Part shown: positions 27,987 to 37,018 of the stretch, piece by piece | How positions within the stretch are numbered: the stretch's first letter is position 1 | Layout of the letters: every line of letters begins with the position of its first letter | Source of the DNA: Pseudooceanicola spongiae | GTDB lineage: Bacteria > Pseudomonadota > Alphaproteobacteria > Rhodobacterales > Rhodobacteraceae | DNA length: 64,000 bases | Reading direction: 5' to 3' | NCBI RefSeq assembly: GCF_014899185.1 | Contig: NZ_CP045201.1 | Location: 1,596,501 to 1,660,500, forward strand | Translations under genes and position numbers: made by a program | The notes under the pieces: generated by a model | What the model saw: the letters and a program-made list of their open reading frames with translations, nothing else | Database searches by the model: none | What the model was told of the DNA's origin: nothing

Positions 27987-29363
27987 ATGACTGCCGATAT
28001 CACCACGATCAACCCTGCCAACGAAGAGCAGATCGCCACCTACACCTATATGTCCGATGCCGAGGCCGAAGCCTCCGTCGCCGCCTGCCACGAAGCCTAC
28101 ATGAGCTGGCGTGACCGCTCGGTCGAGGCCCGCGCCGAGGTCGTCAAGGCCATCGGCAAGGGCCTGCGCGACAACAAGGAAGAGTTCGCCCAGCTGATGA
28201 CCCGCGAAGTCGGCAAGCTGATCGGCGACAGCCGTCAGGAGATCGACCTCTGCGCCGCGATCTGTGATTTCACTGCCAACAACGGCCCCAGCGAGCTGGC
28301 CGAGATCGAGCGTGACATCGACGGCGGCACCGGCGTGATCGCATATGCGCCGGTTGGCGTGATCTATGGCATCCAGCCGTGGAACTTTCCCTGCTACCAG
28401 GCCGTCCGCTATGCCATCGCCAACCTGATGGCGGGCAACGGCGTTCTGCTGAAACATGCCGCCAACTGCACCGGCAGTGGGCTGTTCCTGCGCGACGTGA
28501 TGGAGCGGTCGGGCTTGCCCGAGCATCTGTTCAGCGTGCTGGTGATCGAGCACGACCAATCCGATGACATCATCTCGAACCGCCTCGTGCGCGGCGTCAC
28601 CCTGACCGGCAGCGATGTCGCCGGGCGTCACGTCGCCGAAAAGGCCGCGGGTGCACTGAAGAAGTCGGTGATGGAGCTTGGCTCCAACGATGCCTACATG
28701 GTGCTGGACGACGCCGACCTTGATCTGGCGGTGAAGACCTGCGTCGCCGGGCGGCTGTATAACAACGGCCAGACCTGCGTGAACGCCAAGCGCTTCATCA
28801 TCACCGAAAAGAACTACGACGCCTTTGTCGATGCCTTCACGGCGCAGATGGGCGCGGTTGAGCTGGGCGATCCGACGGCCGATGCCACCAAGCTGGGGCC
28901 GATGTCGCAGGTGAAACTGCGTGACGCCCTGCACAAGCAGGTCGAGGAGAGCGTCGCCAAGGGCGCGCGTGCCGTCGTGGGCGGCAAGGTGCCGAACCGC
29001 AAGGGCGCGTGGTATCCCGCGACCGTGCTGGTCGATGTGGCCCCCGGTCAGCCGGCCTATGATGATGAGCTGTTCGGCCCTGTCGCCTCGGTTATCAAGG
29101 CCAAGGACGACGAGGACGCCATGCGCATTGCCAACGACAGCCGCTATGGCCTCGGCGGCGGCATCTTCTCGCGCGATACCAAGCGGGCGCGGGAGCTGGC
29201 GGTGAAATACTTCGACACCGGCATGATCTCGATCAACCGCTACAACGTGGCGCTGCCGAACATGCCCTTCGGTGGGGTGAAGGATTCAGGCTATGGCCGC
29301 GAACATGGCGGCTTCGGCATGAAGGAATTCGTCAACATCAAGTCGGTCTATCTGGCCGCGTGA
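27987..29363 (+). CDS. NAD(P)-dependent aldehyde dehydrogenase, succinate-semialdehyde (Sad/YneI)-like
   Basis: A 458-residue ALDH-superfamily enzyme. It has the coenzyme loop GVIYGIQPWNFP, VTLTGSDVAGRHVA, the general-base glutamate in MELGSNDAYMVL (near residue 230) and the nucleophile in NNGQTCVNAKRF (near 261). The compact length and the NNGQ-C-AKRF pattern resemble Sad/YneI succinate-semialdehyde dehydrogenases, but substrate cannot be fixed from sequence alone. The ATG at 27987 has AGAGG 8 bases upstream; the frame is open further to 27855 across the pyc terminator. Confidence 0.88.
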   Translation: MTADITTINPANEEQIATYTYMSDAEAEASVAACHEAYMSWRDRSVEARAEVVKAIGKGLRDNKEEFAQLMTREVGKLIGDSRQEIDLCAAICDFTANNGPSELAEIERDIDGGTGVIAYAPVGVIYGIQPWNFPCYQAVRYAIANLMAGNGVLLKHAANCTGSGLFLRDVMERSGLPEHLFSVLVIEHDQSDDIISNRLVRGVTLTGSDVAGRHVAEKAAGALKKSVMELGSNDAYMVLDDADLDLAVKTCVAGRLYNNGQTCVNAKRFIITEKNYDAFVDAFTAQMGAVELGDPTADATKLGPMSQVKLRDALHKQVEESVAKGARAVVGGKVPNRKGAWYPATVLVDVAPGQPAYDDELFGPVASVIKAKDDEDAMRIANDSRYGLGGGIFSRDTKRARELAVKYFDTGMISINRYNVALPNMPFGGVKDSGYGREHGGFGMKEFVNIKSVYLAA

Positions 29364-29370
29364 ACCGGTG

Positions 29371-29398
29371 AAGGGCGGGGGTCAAACCCCGCCCTTTT
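29371..29398. terminator. Terminator shared by the aldehyde dehydrogenase and ohrR
   Basis: AAGGGCGGGG (29371-29380) and CCCCGCCCTT (29387-29396) form a 10-bp stem with TTTTGCTTTT after it on the plus strand. The last codons and the stop of the convergent ohrR gene lie within it. Confidence 0.75.
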
Positions 29399-29876
29399 GC
29401 TTTTGCGCCGCCGTGTCGATCTGGGCGCGCAGCAGGTGCAGCGTTTCAAGCGTCTGCCAATAGCTCTGCTCGCTCATGCCACTGTCACGGGCGATGCAGC
29501 CGGGCAGCTCTGCCGCCTGTTCGGCGCGGGCGCGCCCGGCCTCGGTCAGGGCGACAACGACGCGGCGCTCATCCTCTTGGGAGCGGATGCGCGTGATCAG
29601 CCCCGCCGTGGTCATGCGCTTGAGCAAGGGCGAGAGGGTGTTCGTCTCCATCCCCAGAGCGGCGCCGAGGCTGCCAACCCCCTGCCCGTCCGCGTCCTTC
29701 AGGGACAGCAACACCAGGAACTGCGGATAGGTCAGCTGCAGCCGCTCAAGATGCGGGGTGTAGAGGCGGATGAAGGCATGGCTGGCGGCGTAGAGGTTGA
29801 AGCACAGCATCGCCTCCGGGCCCGCAACAAGCGGGGCGTCAGGCAGAGCGGGCGGATTTGGGGGCATCTGTGTCAT
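29382..29876 (-). CDS. ohrR: OhrR-type MarR family regulator of organic peroxide response
   Basis: A 164-residue winged-helix repressor. The early reactive cysteine, Cys25 in MLCFNLYAASHAF, is the OhrR signature: its oxidation by organic hydroperoxides releases DNA. The recognition region LTYPQFLVLLSL, METNTLSPLLKRM and the wing RSQEDERRVVVALTEAG follow the family. It is divergent from ohr (110 bases between starts), with candidate operators between them. The ATG at 29876 lacks a clear ribosome site; an ATG at 29867 is possible. Confidence 0.88.
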   Translation of the reverse strand: MTQMPPNPPALPDAPLVAGPEAMLCFNLYAASHAFIRLYTPHLERLQLTYPQFLVLLSLKDADGQGVGSLGAALGMETNTLSPLLKRMTTAGLITRIRSQEDERRVVVALTEAGRARAEQAAELPGCIARDSGMSEQSYWQTLETLHLLRAQIDTAAQKQKGGV

Positions 29877-29887
29877 GCGATGAAAAT

Positions 29888-29954
29888 AAATCGCGCGCGA
29901 CTTAATCACAAGGCTTGTCTTTTGCGCTGCAAACGATATGTATCGTGCACGATA
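29888..29954. promoter_or_regulatory. Two candidate OhrR operators between ohrR and ohr
   Basis: AAATCGCGCGCGACTT (29888-29903, palindrome with one mismatch) and TATCGTGCACGATA (29941-29954, perfect 14-bp palindrome) lie between the divergent starts. OhrR proteins are known to regulate themselves and ohr from palindromes in this position. Confidence 0.55.
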
Positions 29955-29985
29955 TAAACGCATGCGATATGAAAGGGATTACCCC

Positions 29986-30414
29986 ATGGCTATCCAACCG
30001 CTCTATACCACGACAGCTTCCGCCAGCGGCGGCCGCGAAGGCAAAGCCGGCACCGATGATGGCAACCTCTCGGTCACACTCGTGATGCCGAAGGAGCTGG
30101 GCGGCGCGGGGGGTGACGGCACCAACCCCGAGCAGCTGTTCGCCACCGGCTATGCCGCCTGCTTCCACTCAGCCGTGAAGATGGTCGCCGGCATGGCGAA
30201 GGTGAAACTGCCAGACGGCGCCAAGACCACCGCAGAAATCGGCATCGGCAAACGTGAAGACGGCAGCGGCTTTGGCCTGACCGCCGCGCTGACCGTCACC
30301 CTGCCCGGCCTCGAAGACGATGTGGCCGACGATCTGATCGCCAAGGCCCACGCCGCCTGCCCCTATAGCGCTGCGATCAAGGGCAACGTCGACGTCACTG
30401 TCACCCGCGCCTGA
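29986..30414 (+). CDS. ohr: Organic hydroperoxide resistance protein Ohr
   Basis: A 142-residue OsmC/Ohr-fold thiol peroxidase that reduces organic and lipid hydroperoxides using lipoyl-protein electrons. Both catalytic cysteines are visible, Cys59 in GYAACFHSA and Cys125 in AHAACPYSAAIKGN. The N-terminal YTTTASASGGREG is typical. The ATG at 29986 has AAAGGG 8 bases upstream. It is divergent from ohrR and followed by a terminator. Confidence 0.95.
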   Translation: MAIQPLYTTTASASGGREGKAGTDDGNLSVTLVMPKELGGAGGDGTNPEQLFATGYAACFHSAVKMVAGMAKVKLPDGAKTTAEIGIGKREDGSGFGLTAALTVTLPGLEDDVADDLIAKAHAACPYSAAIKGNVDVTVTRA

Positions 30415-30438
30415 TCCCGCCTGAAGTCCTACCGAGAC

Positions 30439-30475
30439 TGGCCCGGCCTGCCCTGCGCAGCCGGGCCATTTTCTT
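30439..30475 (+). terminator. Intrinsic terminator of ohr
   Basis: TGGCCCGGC (30439-30447) and GCCGGGCCA (30460-30468) form a 9-bp stem followed by TTTTCTT, 25 bases past the stop. Confidence 0.8.
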
Positions 30476-30584
30476 GAGCAAAATCTGACCTCTAGACCCT
30501 TTATGAAAAATTCTTCGCAGCGCGGTCAAATTTCCTCTTGCGGCCAGACGGTGTTCTTTATACATCGTGCGACACCAAACGGAT

Positions 30585-30659
30585 GCGGGCGTAGCTCAGG
30601 GGTAGAGCATTACCTTGCCAAGGTAAGGGTCGAGAGTTCGAATCTCTTCGCCCGCTCCA
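30585..30659 (+). tRNA. tRNA-Gly (anticodon GCC), copy 1
   Basis: A complete 75-base tRNA with encoded CCA. The acceptor GCGGGCG pairs with CGCCCGC, the anticodon loop is TTGCCAA and the T arm contains GTTCGAATC. The anticodon GCC reads glycine GGC/GGU codons. Confidence 0.97.
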
Positions 30660-30714
30660 ATTGGTCCTTCTCACGAAGGTAAGTACCCGGGATAAACAAT
30701 CCCACGTCAAGGAA

Positions 30715-30789
30715 GCGGGCGTAGCTCAGGGGTAGAGCATTACCTTGCCAAGGTAAGGGTCGAGAGTTCGAATCTCTTCGCCCGCTCCA
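30715..30789 (+). tRNA. tRNA-Gly (anticodon GCC), copy 2
   Basis: Identical in sequence to copy 1, beginning 130 bases after it begins. The 55-base spacer is unrelated to the sequence upstream of copy 1, so only the tRNA itself is duplicated and the two are probably co-transcribed. Confidence 0.97.
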
Positions 30790-30854
30790 GACACTCTCAT
30801 ATGATAACTCAGTTATTGCCTTCGGGCACACCTGACGCAGGCGGCTGCGCGGGC

Positions 30855-31337
30855 TTAACCGGTTTGTGTGAGGCGCTGTTTCTGCCGCCATTCATGCCAG
30901 ATCAGCGCACAGACCACGAGGTCGAAGACCGTCAGCAGGATCAGCATCGCCGAGTGCGTATAGCTGTAGCGATAGAGCTGATAGGCGATGAAGCCCGCCA
31001 TGGCCGCCAGTGACACCGGGTAGGCGATGCGCATCTCGCGCAGCAATCCGATCACCAGCAGCACTTTGATGACCCCGTGGCTGATCAGGTAATAGGCATA
31101 GAAATGCTCGGTCGCGCCGGTCAGATTCTGGGCGGCGCTGAGCAGATGGGCGGCAACGAAGTCACGTGGATCTTCCGTCAGCTCGGTCAGGGTCAGCCGG
31201 TTCACCGCCTGCAAAATGGCCTGCGTGCTGACGACGTAGAAAAACAGACCCCCGAGAATCTCCATCGCCGCCTGCAGACCTTTCAGAATGATACTGATCT
31301 GAAAGACGCGGTGGATATCATGCTCGATGTTTTTCAC
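30855..31337 (-). CDS. DUF2127 family membrane protein
   Basis: A 160-residue protein with four hydrophobic segments (ISIILKGLQAAMEILGGLFFYVV; HGVIKVLLVIGLL; AYPVSLAAMAGFIAYQLYRY; MLILLTVFDLVVCALIW). The HFYAYYLISHGVIKV and IAYQLYR stretches resemble DUF2127, a family of unknown function. The GTG at 31337 (VKNIEHDIHRVF) with AGGG 8 bases upstream is preferred over a frame opening at 31394. It ends 65 bases after tRNA-Gly copy 2, convergent with it. Confidence 0.78.
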   Translation of the reverse strand: MKNIEHDIHRVFQISIILKGLQAAMEILGGLFFYVVSTQAILQAVNRLTLTELTEDPRDFVAAHLLSAAQNLTGATEHFYAYYLISHGVIKVLLVIGLLREMRIAYPVSLAAMAGFIAYQLYRYSYTHSAMLILLTVFDLVVCALIWHEWRQKQRLTQTG

Positions 31338-31424
31338 GTGGCAGCCCTGTTCCCGATGGTCCACCCTCCCCTGATAGCCCGCGTGCCTGCCCACTAGTAG
31401 CGCTAGTTGGGCAGGGCTGCGCGC

Positions 31425-31976
31425 TCAGGACGGTTGGCGATTCTCGTCGTGGGCATTGAAGACCCGGGTGGCGTAGTCGTCCAGTCGGCTTTTGCTGGCA
31501 GCGAGCTGCTGGCTGGCCTCGCCCGCGAGATCGGCGGCGTAGAAATCGAGCCTGGCGATCTTTTCCAGCCAGCTTTCCAGCTTTCTGAACTCGGCATCCT
31601 CTTCCTCAAGCTCAGCATAGGTGAACTTTTCGATTCGGATTTCCTTGTCGATCTCGGCCTGAAAGGCAGCACATTTGCCGAGGAATTCGCGGTACTGATC
31701 ATCGCGGTCGGCCTGAAACCGGGCGATCACCTTCTGCTGCTGCGCCGGATCGAGGCCATGGGTGTGCAGCAGTACGCAGTCGCCACCGATCTCCGTGATC
31801 TCATTCTCGATCATCTTGAGGCGGCGGAGATGGTCGTCTGTCTGCGGCAAGAGGCAGACGCCGTTCTGCAGATAGACCGCGCCGAGGCCCTTGAGCCGTC
31901 GCCAGATCGACACCCGTTTGGAGGTGGGTTCAGGGGGGACCTTATAGGCAATGAGCAACCAGATGATATCTTGCAT
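31425..31976 (-). CDS. Stand-alone ChrB N-terminal-domain protein
   Basis: About 184 residues (MQDIIWLLIAYKVPPEPTSKR...). The N-terminal VPPEPTSKRVSIWRRLKGLGAVYLQ-type segment and LLPQTDDHLRRL match the N-terminal domain of chromate-resistance protein ChrB. The rest is helical and charged. The C-terminal ChrB rhodanese-like domain and a ChrA chromate transporter are both absent from the window, so a chromate role is doubtful; a regulator is possible. The ATG at 31976 is one codon pair downstream of another ATG at 31982. Confidence 0.75.
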   Translation of the reverse strand: MQDIIWLLIAYKVPPEPTSKRVSIWRRLKGLGAVYLQNGVCLLPQTDDHLRRLKMIENEITEIGGDCVLLHTHGLDPAQQQKVIARFQADRDDQYREFLGKCAAFQAEIDKEIRIEKFTYAELEEEDAEFRKLESWLEKIARLDFYAADLAGEASQQLAASKSRLDDYATRVFNAHDENRQPS

Positions 31977-32232
31977 GGGCATCCTTGCGTGCGAATCTGT
32001 GTAACTGTCGTTACAAATCTATGGCATAGTTGTGCTGGTACGACCAGAGGGACGTCTCTGCGGCAGGGTTTCGGGGCGGGATGTGGCTCTGGCGGGCTGG
32101 CGACAGCGCAGGTGGCAGAATGCGGCGCGGGGGCCAGCCCCCGGACCCCCGGGATATTTCCAACAGGGAAACATCGGGTGGGTGTCAAAGTGGCAGGCGG
32201 GGCGCTGCATCAGTCTGGGAGGTGCAGGCATG
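31977..32232. repeat. Gap with REP-like GC element
   Basis: Between the ChrB-like gene and the rpoD terminator. It contains GGGGGC-CA-GCCCCC at 32129-32142 followed by CCGGACCCCCGGGATATTT, a pattern that recurs in intergenic regions of Rhodobacteraceae. No gene is evident. Confidence 0.45.
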
Positions 32233-32262
32233 AAAAAAGGCGCCCGGGTGAGGGGCGCCTTT
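32233..32262 (-). terminator. Intrinsic terminator of rpoD
   Basis: GGCGCCC (32239-32245) and GGGCGCC (32253-32259) form the stem. On the minus strand it is followed by six T, 21 bases past the rpoD stop. Confidence 0.85.
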
Positions 32263-32282
32263 CTGGTGGTTGTGCGTGTCGT

Positions 32283-34265
32283 TTACTGATCGAGGAAACT
32301 GCGCAACTTTCGCGAGCGGCTGGGGTGCTTGAGCTTGCGCAGCGCCTTGGCTTCGATCTGCCGGATACGTTCGCGGGTGACGCTGAACTGCTGGCCGACT
32401 TCTTCCAGCGTGTGGTCCGTGTTCATGCCGATGCCGAAGCGCATCCGCAGCACACGTTCCTCACGCGGGGTGAGCGAGGCGAGGACGCGGGTCGTGGTTT
32501 CCTTCAGGTTTTCCTGTATGGCGGAATCCAGCGGCAGAATCGCGTTCTTGTCCTCGATGAAATCGCCGAGCTGGCTATCCTCCTCGTCCCCGATAGGGGT
32601 TTCGAGGGAGATAGGCTCCTTGGCGATTTTCATGACCTTGCGGACTTTTTCCAGCGGCATCTGCAGCTTTTCCGCCAGTTCTTCCGGGGTCGGTTCGCGG
32701 CCGATCTCGTGCAGCATCTGACGACCGGTGCGCACAAGCTTGTTGATCGTCTCGATCATGTGGACCGGGATACGGATCGTGCGGGCCTGATCGGCGATCG
32801 AGCGGGTGATCGCCTGACGGATCCACCAGGTCGCATAGGTCGAGAACTTGTAGCCGCGGCGGTATTCGAACTTGTCGACGGCCTTCATCAGGCCGATGTT
32901 GCCTTCCTGAATGAGATCAAGGAATTGCAGACCGCGGTTCGTGTACTTCTTGGCGATAGAGATGACGAGGCGCAGGTTTGCCTCGACCATTTCCTTCTTG
33001 GCCTGACGGGCTTCTTTTTCGCCCTTCTGGACCTGCTGCACAATGCGGCGGAATTCCGAGATATCCAGACCGACGTATTGGCCGACCTGTGCCATGTCCG
33101 AACGCAGTTCCTCGACCTTGTCAGTCGAGCGTTCGATGAACATCGCCCAGCCCCGGCCCGGCTTTTGCGCCATCCGGTCCATCCAGTTCGGGTCGAGTTC
33201 GTGGCCGCGGTATTCTTCGACGAATTCCTTGCGATTGATCCGGGCCTGGTCGGCAAGTTTGACCATGGCGGAATCGATCTGCATGATCCGGCGGTTGATG
33301 CCGTAGAGCTGGTCGATCAGGGCTTCGATACGGTTGTTGTGCAGGTGAAGTTCGTTCACCAGCAGCACGATTTCCGAGCGCAGCTTCTGATAGGTCGCTT
33401 CTTCGGTCGCGTTGAAAGAGCCGTCTTCGTTCAGGGTCGCGCTGATGCGCTTGTCCTGAATGGCCGACAGGGTCTCGTAATCATTCGCGATCCGGTCGAG
33501 GGTTTCCAGAACGCGCGGCTTGAGTGCCGTTTCCATGGCCGCGAGGGACATGTTGGTCTGGTCATCTTCGTCGTCATCGTCGTCGCTGGAGATCGGATTG
33601 CCATCAGCGTCGAGCTCAGGCCCGGTATTTTCCGCCTTGGGCGCAGTGCTGCTGACACCGCTGGTGTCAACGACCGGCTCCTCGCCCTCTTCGTCCTCAA
33701 GCGAGTTGCCGAAGGTGGTTTCGAGGTCGATCACGTCGCGCAGCAGAATGTCTTCGGACAGAAGTTCGTCGCGCCAGATGGTGATCGCCTGAAAGGTCAG
33801 CGGGCTTTCGCAAAGCCCGGCGATCATCGTGTTGCGGCCAGCCTCGATGCGTTTCGCGATGGCGATCTCGCCCTCGCGGCTCAGCAGTTCGACGCTGCCC
33901 ATCTCGCGCAGGTACATCCGCACCGGATCATCGGTGCGGTCGAGCTTTTCATTGCCGGTCGAGCCGATGGAGACGTCGCGGTTCTGGTTCGCCTGAACCA
34001 CCGCTGTCGTCTTGCCTTCTTCTTCTTCAGCTTCATCGTCTTCGATGATGTTGATGCCCATTTCGGAGAGCATCGACATCACATCCTCGATCTGCTCCGA
34101 GGAGACCTGATCGGGGGGGAGGACCTGATTAAGCTGATCGTAGGTGATGAAGCCACGTTCGCGGGCTTCCGCGATCATCTTCTTCACCTGGCTCTGGCTC
34201 ATATCGAGCGATACTTCCGCATCCTGCTCTTCGATCTGGGCTTCTTCGTTGTCCTTGGCGGCCAT
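32283..34265 (-). CDS. rpoD: RNA polymerase primary sigma factor RpoD (sigma-70)
   Basis: Housekeeping sigma factor, 660 residues. Region 1.1 is at the N-terminus, followed by a non-conserved insert with a highly acidic stretch ([11 protein letters not shown], near residue 225). Region 2 includes [20 protein letters not shown] (-10 recognition, near 470), and region 4.2 includes the helix-turn-helix [18 protein letters not shown] (-35 recognition, near 630). It follows dnaG by 146 bases, the widespread macromolecular-synthesis arrangement. The gap has an inverted repeat GATTCG-n7-CGAATC at 34324-34342 in the likely promoter zone. Confidence 0.97.
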   Translation of the reverse strand: MAAKDNEEAQIEEQDAEVSLDMSQSQVKKMIAEARERGFITYDQLNQVLPPDQVSSEQIEDVMSMLSEMGINIIEDDEAEEEEGKTTAVVQANQNRDVSIGSTGNEKLDRTDDPVRMYLREMGSVELLSREGEIAIAKRIEAGRNTMIAGLCESPLTFQAITIWRDELLSEDILLRDVIDLETTFGNSLEDEEGEEPVVDTSGVSSTAPKAENTGPELDADGNPISSDDDDDEDDQTNMSLAAMETALKPRVLETLDRIANDYETLSAIQDKRISATLNEDGSFNATEEATYQKLRSEIVLLVNELHLHNNRIEALIDQLYGINRRIMQIDSAMVKLADQARINRKEFVEEYRGHELDPNWMDRMAQKPGRGWAMFIERSTDKVEELRSDMAQVGQYVGLDISEFRRIVQQVQKGEKEARQAKKEMVEANLRLVISIAKKYTNRGLQFLDLIQEGNIGLMKAVDKFEYRRGYKFSTYATWWIRQAITRSIADQARTIRIPVHMIETINKLVRTGRQMLHEIGREPTPEELAEKLQMPLEKVRKVMKIAKEPISLETPIGDEEDSQLGDFIEDKNAILPLDSAIQENLKETTTRVLASLTPREERVLRMRFGIGMNTDHTLEEVGQQFSVTRERIRQIEAKALRKLKHPSRSRKLRSFLDQ

Positions 34266-34411
34266 GGCGATACTCCTTGGCAGTGGATCGGGGCAGTGGT
34301 CGATCGTCGGGTCGACACGCGGTGATTCGTTTAATCCGAATCAATAGCGTGTTTGTCCGATTCGCACACCCGTTTACCCTGAATTTCTTGAGGATACCTG
34401 TAATTTACGTC

Positions 34412-36382
34412 TTAGCCGCGCGGCTTGGTATAACGAATCGACTGAACCAGCGCATCAAGAGCACTTCGTTCGTCCCGATTGATTCGGGCTCCGTTCGATC
34501 CAGTGTCATATTCAGTGCGATCCTCATTCTCGCTTCGTGTGGCCGCATTGCGCGCCTGTGCAGCCTGACCCAGACGCCAGGTCATCGCCTCATCCTCCGA
34601 TCCGAGGATATCTTCCTCGGCTTCAGCGACTTCGGCTCTCAGGGCCCGCGCAGCCTGAAGCTTGGCGAGCTCTTCGGCCACGGTCATGCGGGCCATTCCT
34701 TCGTCCCCCGGATGTCGCACGGGGGGACACAGGGCCACATGGTGCTGAGCAAGCAGTTCGTCAAGGGCGGTCGGCCCCAGAGCGGCGGCAATTTCGGCGT
34801 GCAACACTTCGGTTCCGCGCCCGGCATAGGCCAGGATCAGGTCGCGCAGACGGGCATGGCGGGCATCGCGGCACTCCATGCGCTCCAACCCCAGCTCGAA
34901 ATCCTCGACGATGCAGGGGGTGCAGATCGCGGCGGCGAGGATGACGGATTCGCGCAAGGCTTCCATCGCGCTGGAATCATCCGAGGCGAGGATCGAGTTC
35001 CGCGTCGACTGCATCGGGATCGCAGGGGGCTTCCAGGGTTTCTGGCCCTTTTCCCAGCGTTTCGTCGGGCGCGCGCCTCCGCGCCCGGGCTGCGGGCGAG
35101 TGCGAAACAGCTCTCGTGTCTTGTCACGCAGCGCCTGATCGTAGTGATAGCGCAGGCCTTCGTCGGGGATCTGCTTGGTGGCGGTGCGCAGGGCGGCATC
35201 CAGCGCCGCGCGCCGATCGGGGCTGTCGAAGGTCTTGCCCTCCGTCTCGCGCAGCCAGAGCAGTTCGGCCAGCGGCAGCGCCGTCTCGACCACCTTTTGC
35301 ATCGCGGGCGCGCCCTTGGTCTTGATCAGCTCGTCGGGGTCCTGCCCTTCCGGCAGAACCGCGAAGCGGATCGAACGGCCGACCTGCAGCTTGGGCAGCG
35401 CGAGGTCGATCACCTTGCGCGCCGCGCGCATCCCCGCCGCATCGCCGTCCAGCGAGATCACCGGCTCGGGCGAGACGCGCCAGAGCAGGTCGAGGTGATG
35501 TTCGGTGACAGCCGTGCCAAGGTTCGCGACCGCGCCGCCAAAGCCGGCCTCGGCCAGCGCGATGGCATCCATGTAGCCCTCGGCCACGATCAGGGCCGCG
35601 CCCTTGCCGACGGCCTCACGCGCGGGTCCGTAGTTGAACAGGGTGCGCCCCTTGTCGAACAGCTCGGTCTCGGGGGAGTTCAGATATTTCGCGTTGTCAT
35701 TGGGGTCCATCGCCCGCCCGCCAAAGGCGATGCAGCGGCCGCGGGCATCGCGGATCGGGAACATGATCCGGTTGCGGAAGGTGTCATAGGGCTTGCCGCC
35801 CTTGGAGGAAGGTTTGGCCAGACCGCAGGCCAGAATCTCTTCGGGGCGCGCGCCCTTGCCGATCATATGGTCCCAGAGGCCCTGCCAGCTTTCCGGCGCG
35901 AACCCGAGGTTCCAGCGCGCCCGCGCCTCCGCCCCAAGGCCACGCTTTTCCAGATAGGCGGTCGCGTCGCGCCCAGCCGCGCCACGAAGGCAGAGCGCGA
36001 AGAACTTCACCGCCTCTTCCATCAGCTCGGCAAGGGTGGCGCGTTTTTCGGCCTTCTTGGCGGCTTGCGGATCGCGCGCGGGCATCTGCATCCCGGCCTC
36101 ACGCGCAAGGATCTCCACCGCCTCCATGAATTCGACGTTTTCGGTCTTGCGCACGAAGGCGATGGCGTCGCCCTTTTCGTGGCACCCGAAGCAATAGAAG
36201 AAGCCCTTGCGGTCATCGACGTGGAAAGAGGCGCTCTTTTCCTGATGGAACGGGCACGGCGCCCAGAGGTCACCCTTGCCCGGTTGCGATTTCTTGTTGT
36301 CCCACAGCACTTTGCGCCCGACCACCTGAGCGAGCGAGATGCGCGATTGCAGTTCTTCCATGAACGAGGAGTCTAGCTTCAT
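34412..36382 (-). CDS. dnaG: DNA primase DnaG
   Basis: Synthesises RNA primers at the replication fork. The 656-residue protein has the N-terminal CHC2 zinc finger (APCPFHQEKSASFHV ... FYCFGCHEKGD, residues ~40-65), the RNAP-like core and the Toprim motifs VAEGYMDAIAL (near 264) and SLDGDAAGMRAA (near 312). The C-terminal ~200 residues would contact DnaB and are less conserved. It is followed by rpoD. Confidence 0.96.
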   Translation of the reverse strand: MKLDSSFMEELQSRISLAQVVGRKVLWDNKKSQPGKGDLWAPCPFHQEKSASFHVDDRKGFFYCFGCHEKGDAIAFVRKTENVEFMEAVEILAREAGMQMPARDPQAAKKAEKRATLAELMEEAVKFFALCLRGAAGRDATAYLEKRGLGAEARARWNLGFAPESWQGLWDHMIGKGARPEEILACGLAKPSSKGGKPYDTFRNRIMFPIRDARGRCIAFGGRAMDPNDNAKYLNSPETELFDKGRTLFNYGPAREAVGKGAALIVAEGYMDAIALAEAGFGGAVANLGTAVTEHHLDLLWRVSPEPVISLDGDAAGMRAARKVIDLALPKLQVGRSIRFAVLPEGQDPDELIKTKGAPAMQKVVETALPLAELLWLRETEGKTFDSPDRRAALDAALRTATKQIPDEGLRYHYDQALRDKTRELFRTRPQPGRGGARPTKRWEKGQKPWKPPAIPMQSTRNSILASDDSSAMEALRESVILAAAICTPCIVEDFELGLERMECRDARHARLRDLILAYAGRGTEVLHAEIAAALGPTALDELLAQHHVALCPPVRHPGDEGMARMTVAEELAKLQAARALRAEVAEAEEDILGSEDEAMTWRLGQAAQARNAATRSENEDRTEYDTGSNGARINRDERSALDALVQSIRYTKPRG

Positions 36383-36466
36383 CCCCTAAATATCGGCCCT
36401 CTGAAGGGCTAAGTCCAGATGCCGCGGACAGGCACCGGCATTCGGAGCGGCAAGCCGCGCTGCAGC

Positions 36467-37018
36467 CTAGAGATTTTCCCGCGCCGCCCGCATCGCCAGC
36501 GCCTCTCGCAGGTCATGCAGCAGCGTGTCGGCCATGGAACGGAAGACCATCAGCCGGAAGCCATCGGCGCTGACACGGGTGATGCAGGCCATCATGTGCC
36601 GGATTTCGCTGCGCGCCGTGGCGTGCATGGGGAAGGCTGCATCACGCAGATCCAGCGGGCAGAGCCGGGCCAGTACATCGCGCGCCAGCGGGCCGTCGAG
36701 TAGAACCGTGCTCCAGGCGTCGGACTGGTCGGTCAGGGTGGCGACCTCCGTCAGGCTGTCGGCGGGGCGCACCCCGACCAAAAGATACTGGCGGTGACCG
36801 AACCAGAGGCATTCGGCAGTGTCGGAGAGGGTCCTCTGCCCCGGTTCCGGCAGGGTCAGGCCGTGATGTTTTTTCAGCGCCTGTCCCAGACCTTGCGATG
36901 CCCCCGGCATCAGGCTGGTCAGCGGCCGCATCGGCGGCACACGGATGGAGGTGCCGCAGACCTCAGCCACATCGCCTTGTGGCAGCGCGTTCTGGGCGGT
37001 GAGTGTCAGGTCAGCCAC
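36467..37018 (-). CDS. soxG: Sarcosine oxidase gamma subunit
   Basis: Fourth subunit of heterotetrameric sarcosine oxidase, about 183 residues (VADLTLTAQNALPQGDVAEVCGTSIR...). It has a folate-binding T-protein-like fold related to YgfZ/GcvT; CECLWFGHRQYLLVG-type sequence (here ECLWFGHRQYLLVG) and the end segment DGFRLMVFRSMADTL are recognisable. The GTG at 37018 overlaps the end of soxA by 8 bases, the arrangement expected for this operon. An open frame to 37228 inside soxA is not used. Confidence 0.9.
   Translation of the reverse strand: MADLTLTAQNALPQGDVAEVCGTSIRVPPMRPLTSLMPGASQGLGQALKKHHGLTLPEPGQRTLSDTAECLWFGHRQYLLVGVRPADSLTEVATLTDQSDAWSTVLLDGPLARDVLARLCPLDLRDAAFPMHATARSEIRHMMACITRVSADGFRLMVFRSMADTLLHDLREALAMRAARENL

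Noticed and set aside
30585..30789. tRNA-Gly repeats as an integration (att) site
   Set aside because: No integrase, no element boundary or composition shift nearby; the flanking genes look native.
31407..34325. Very long plus-strand frame antisense to rpoD and the ChrB-like gene
   Set aside because: Shadow of GC-rich coding sequence on the other strand. The minus strand has full sigma-70 and ChrB_N homology.
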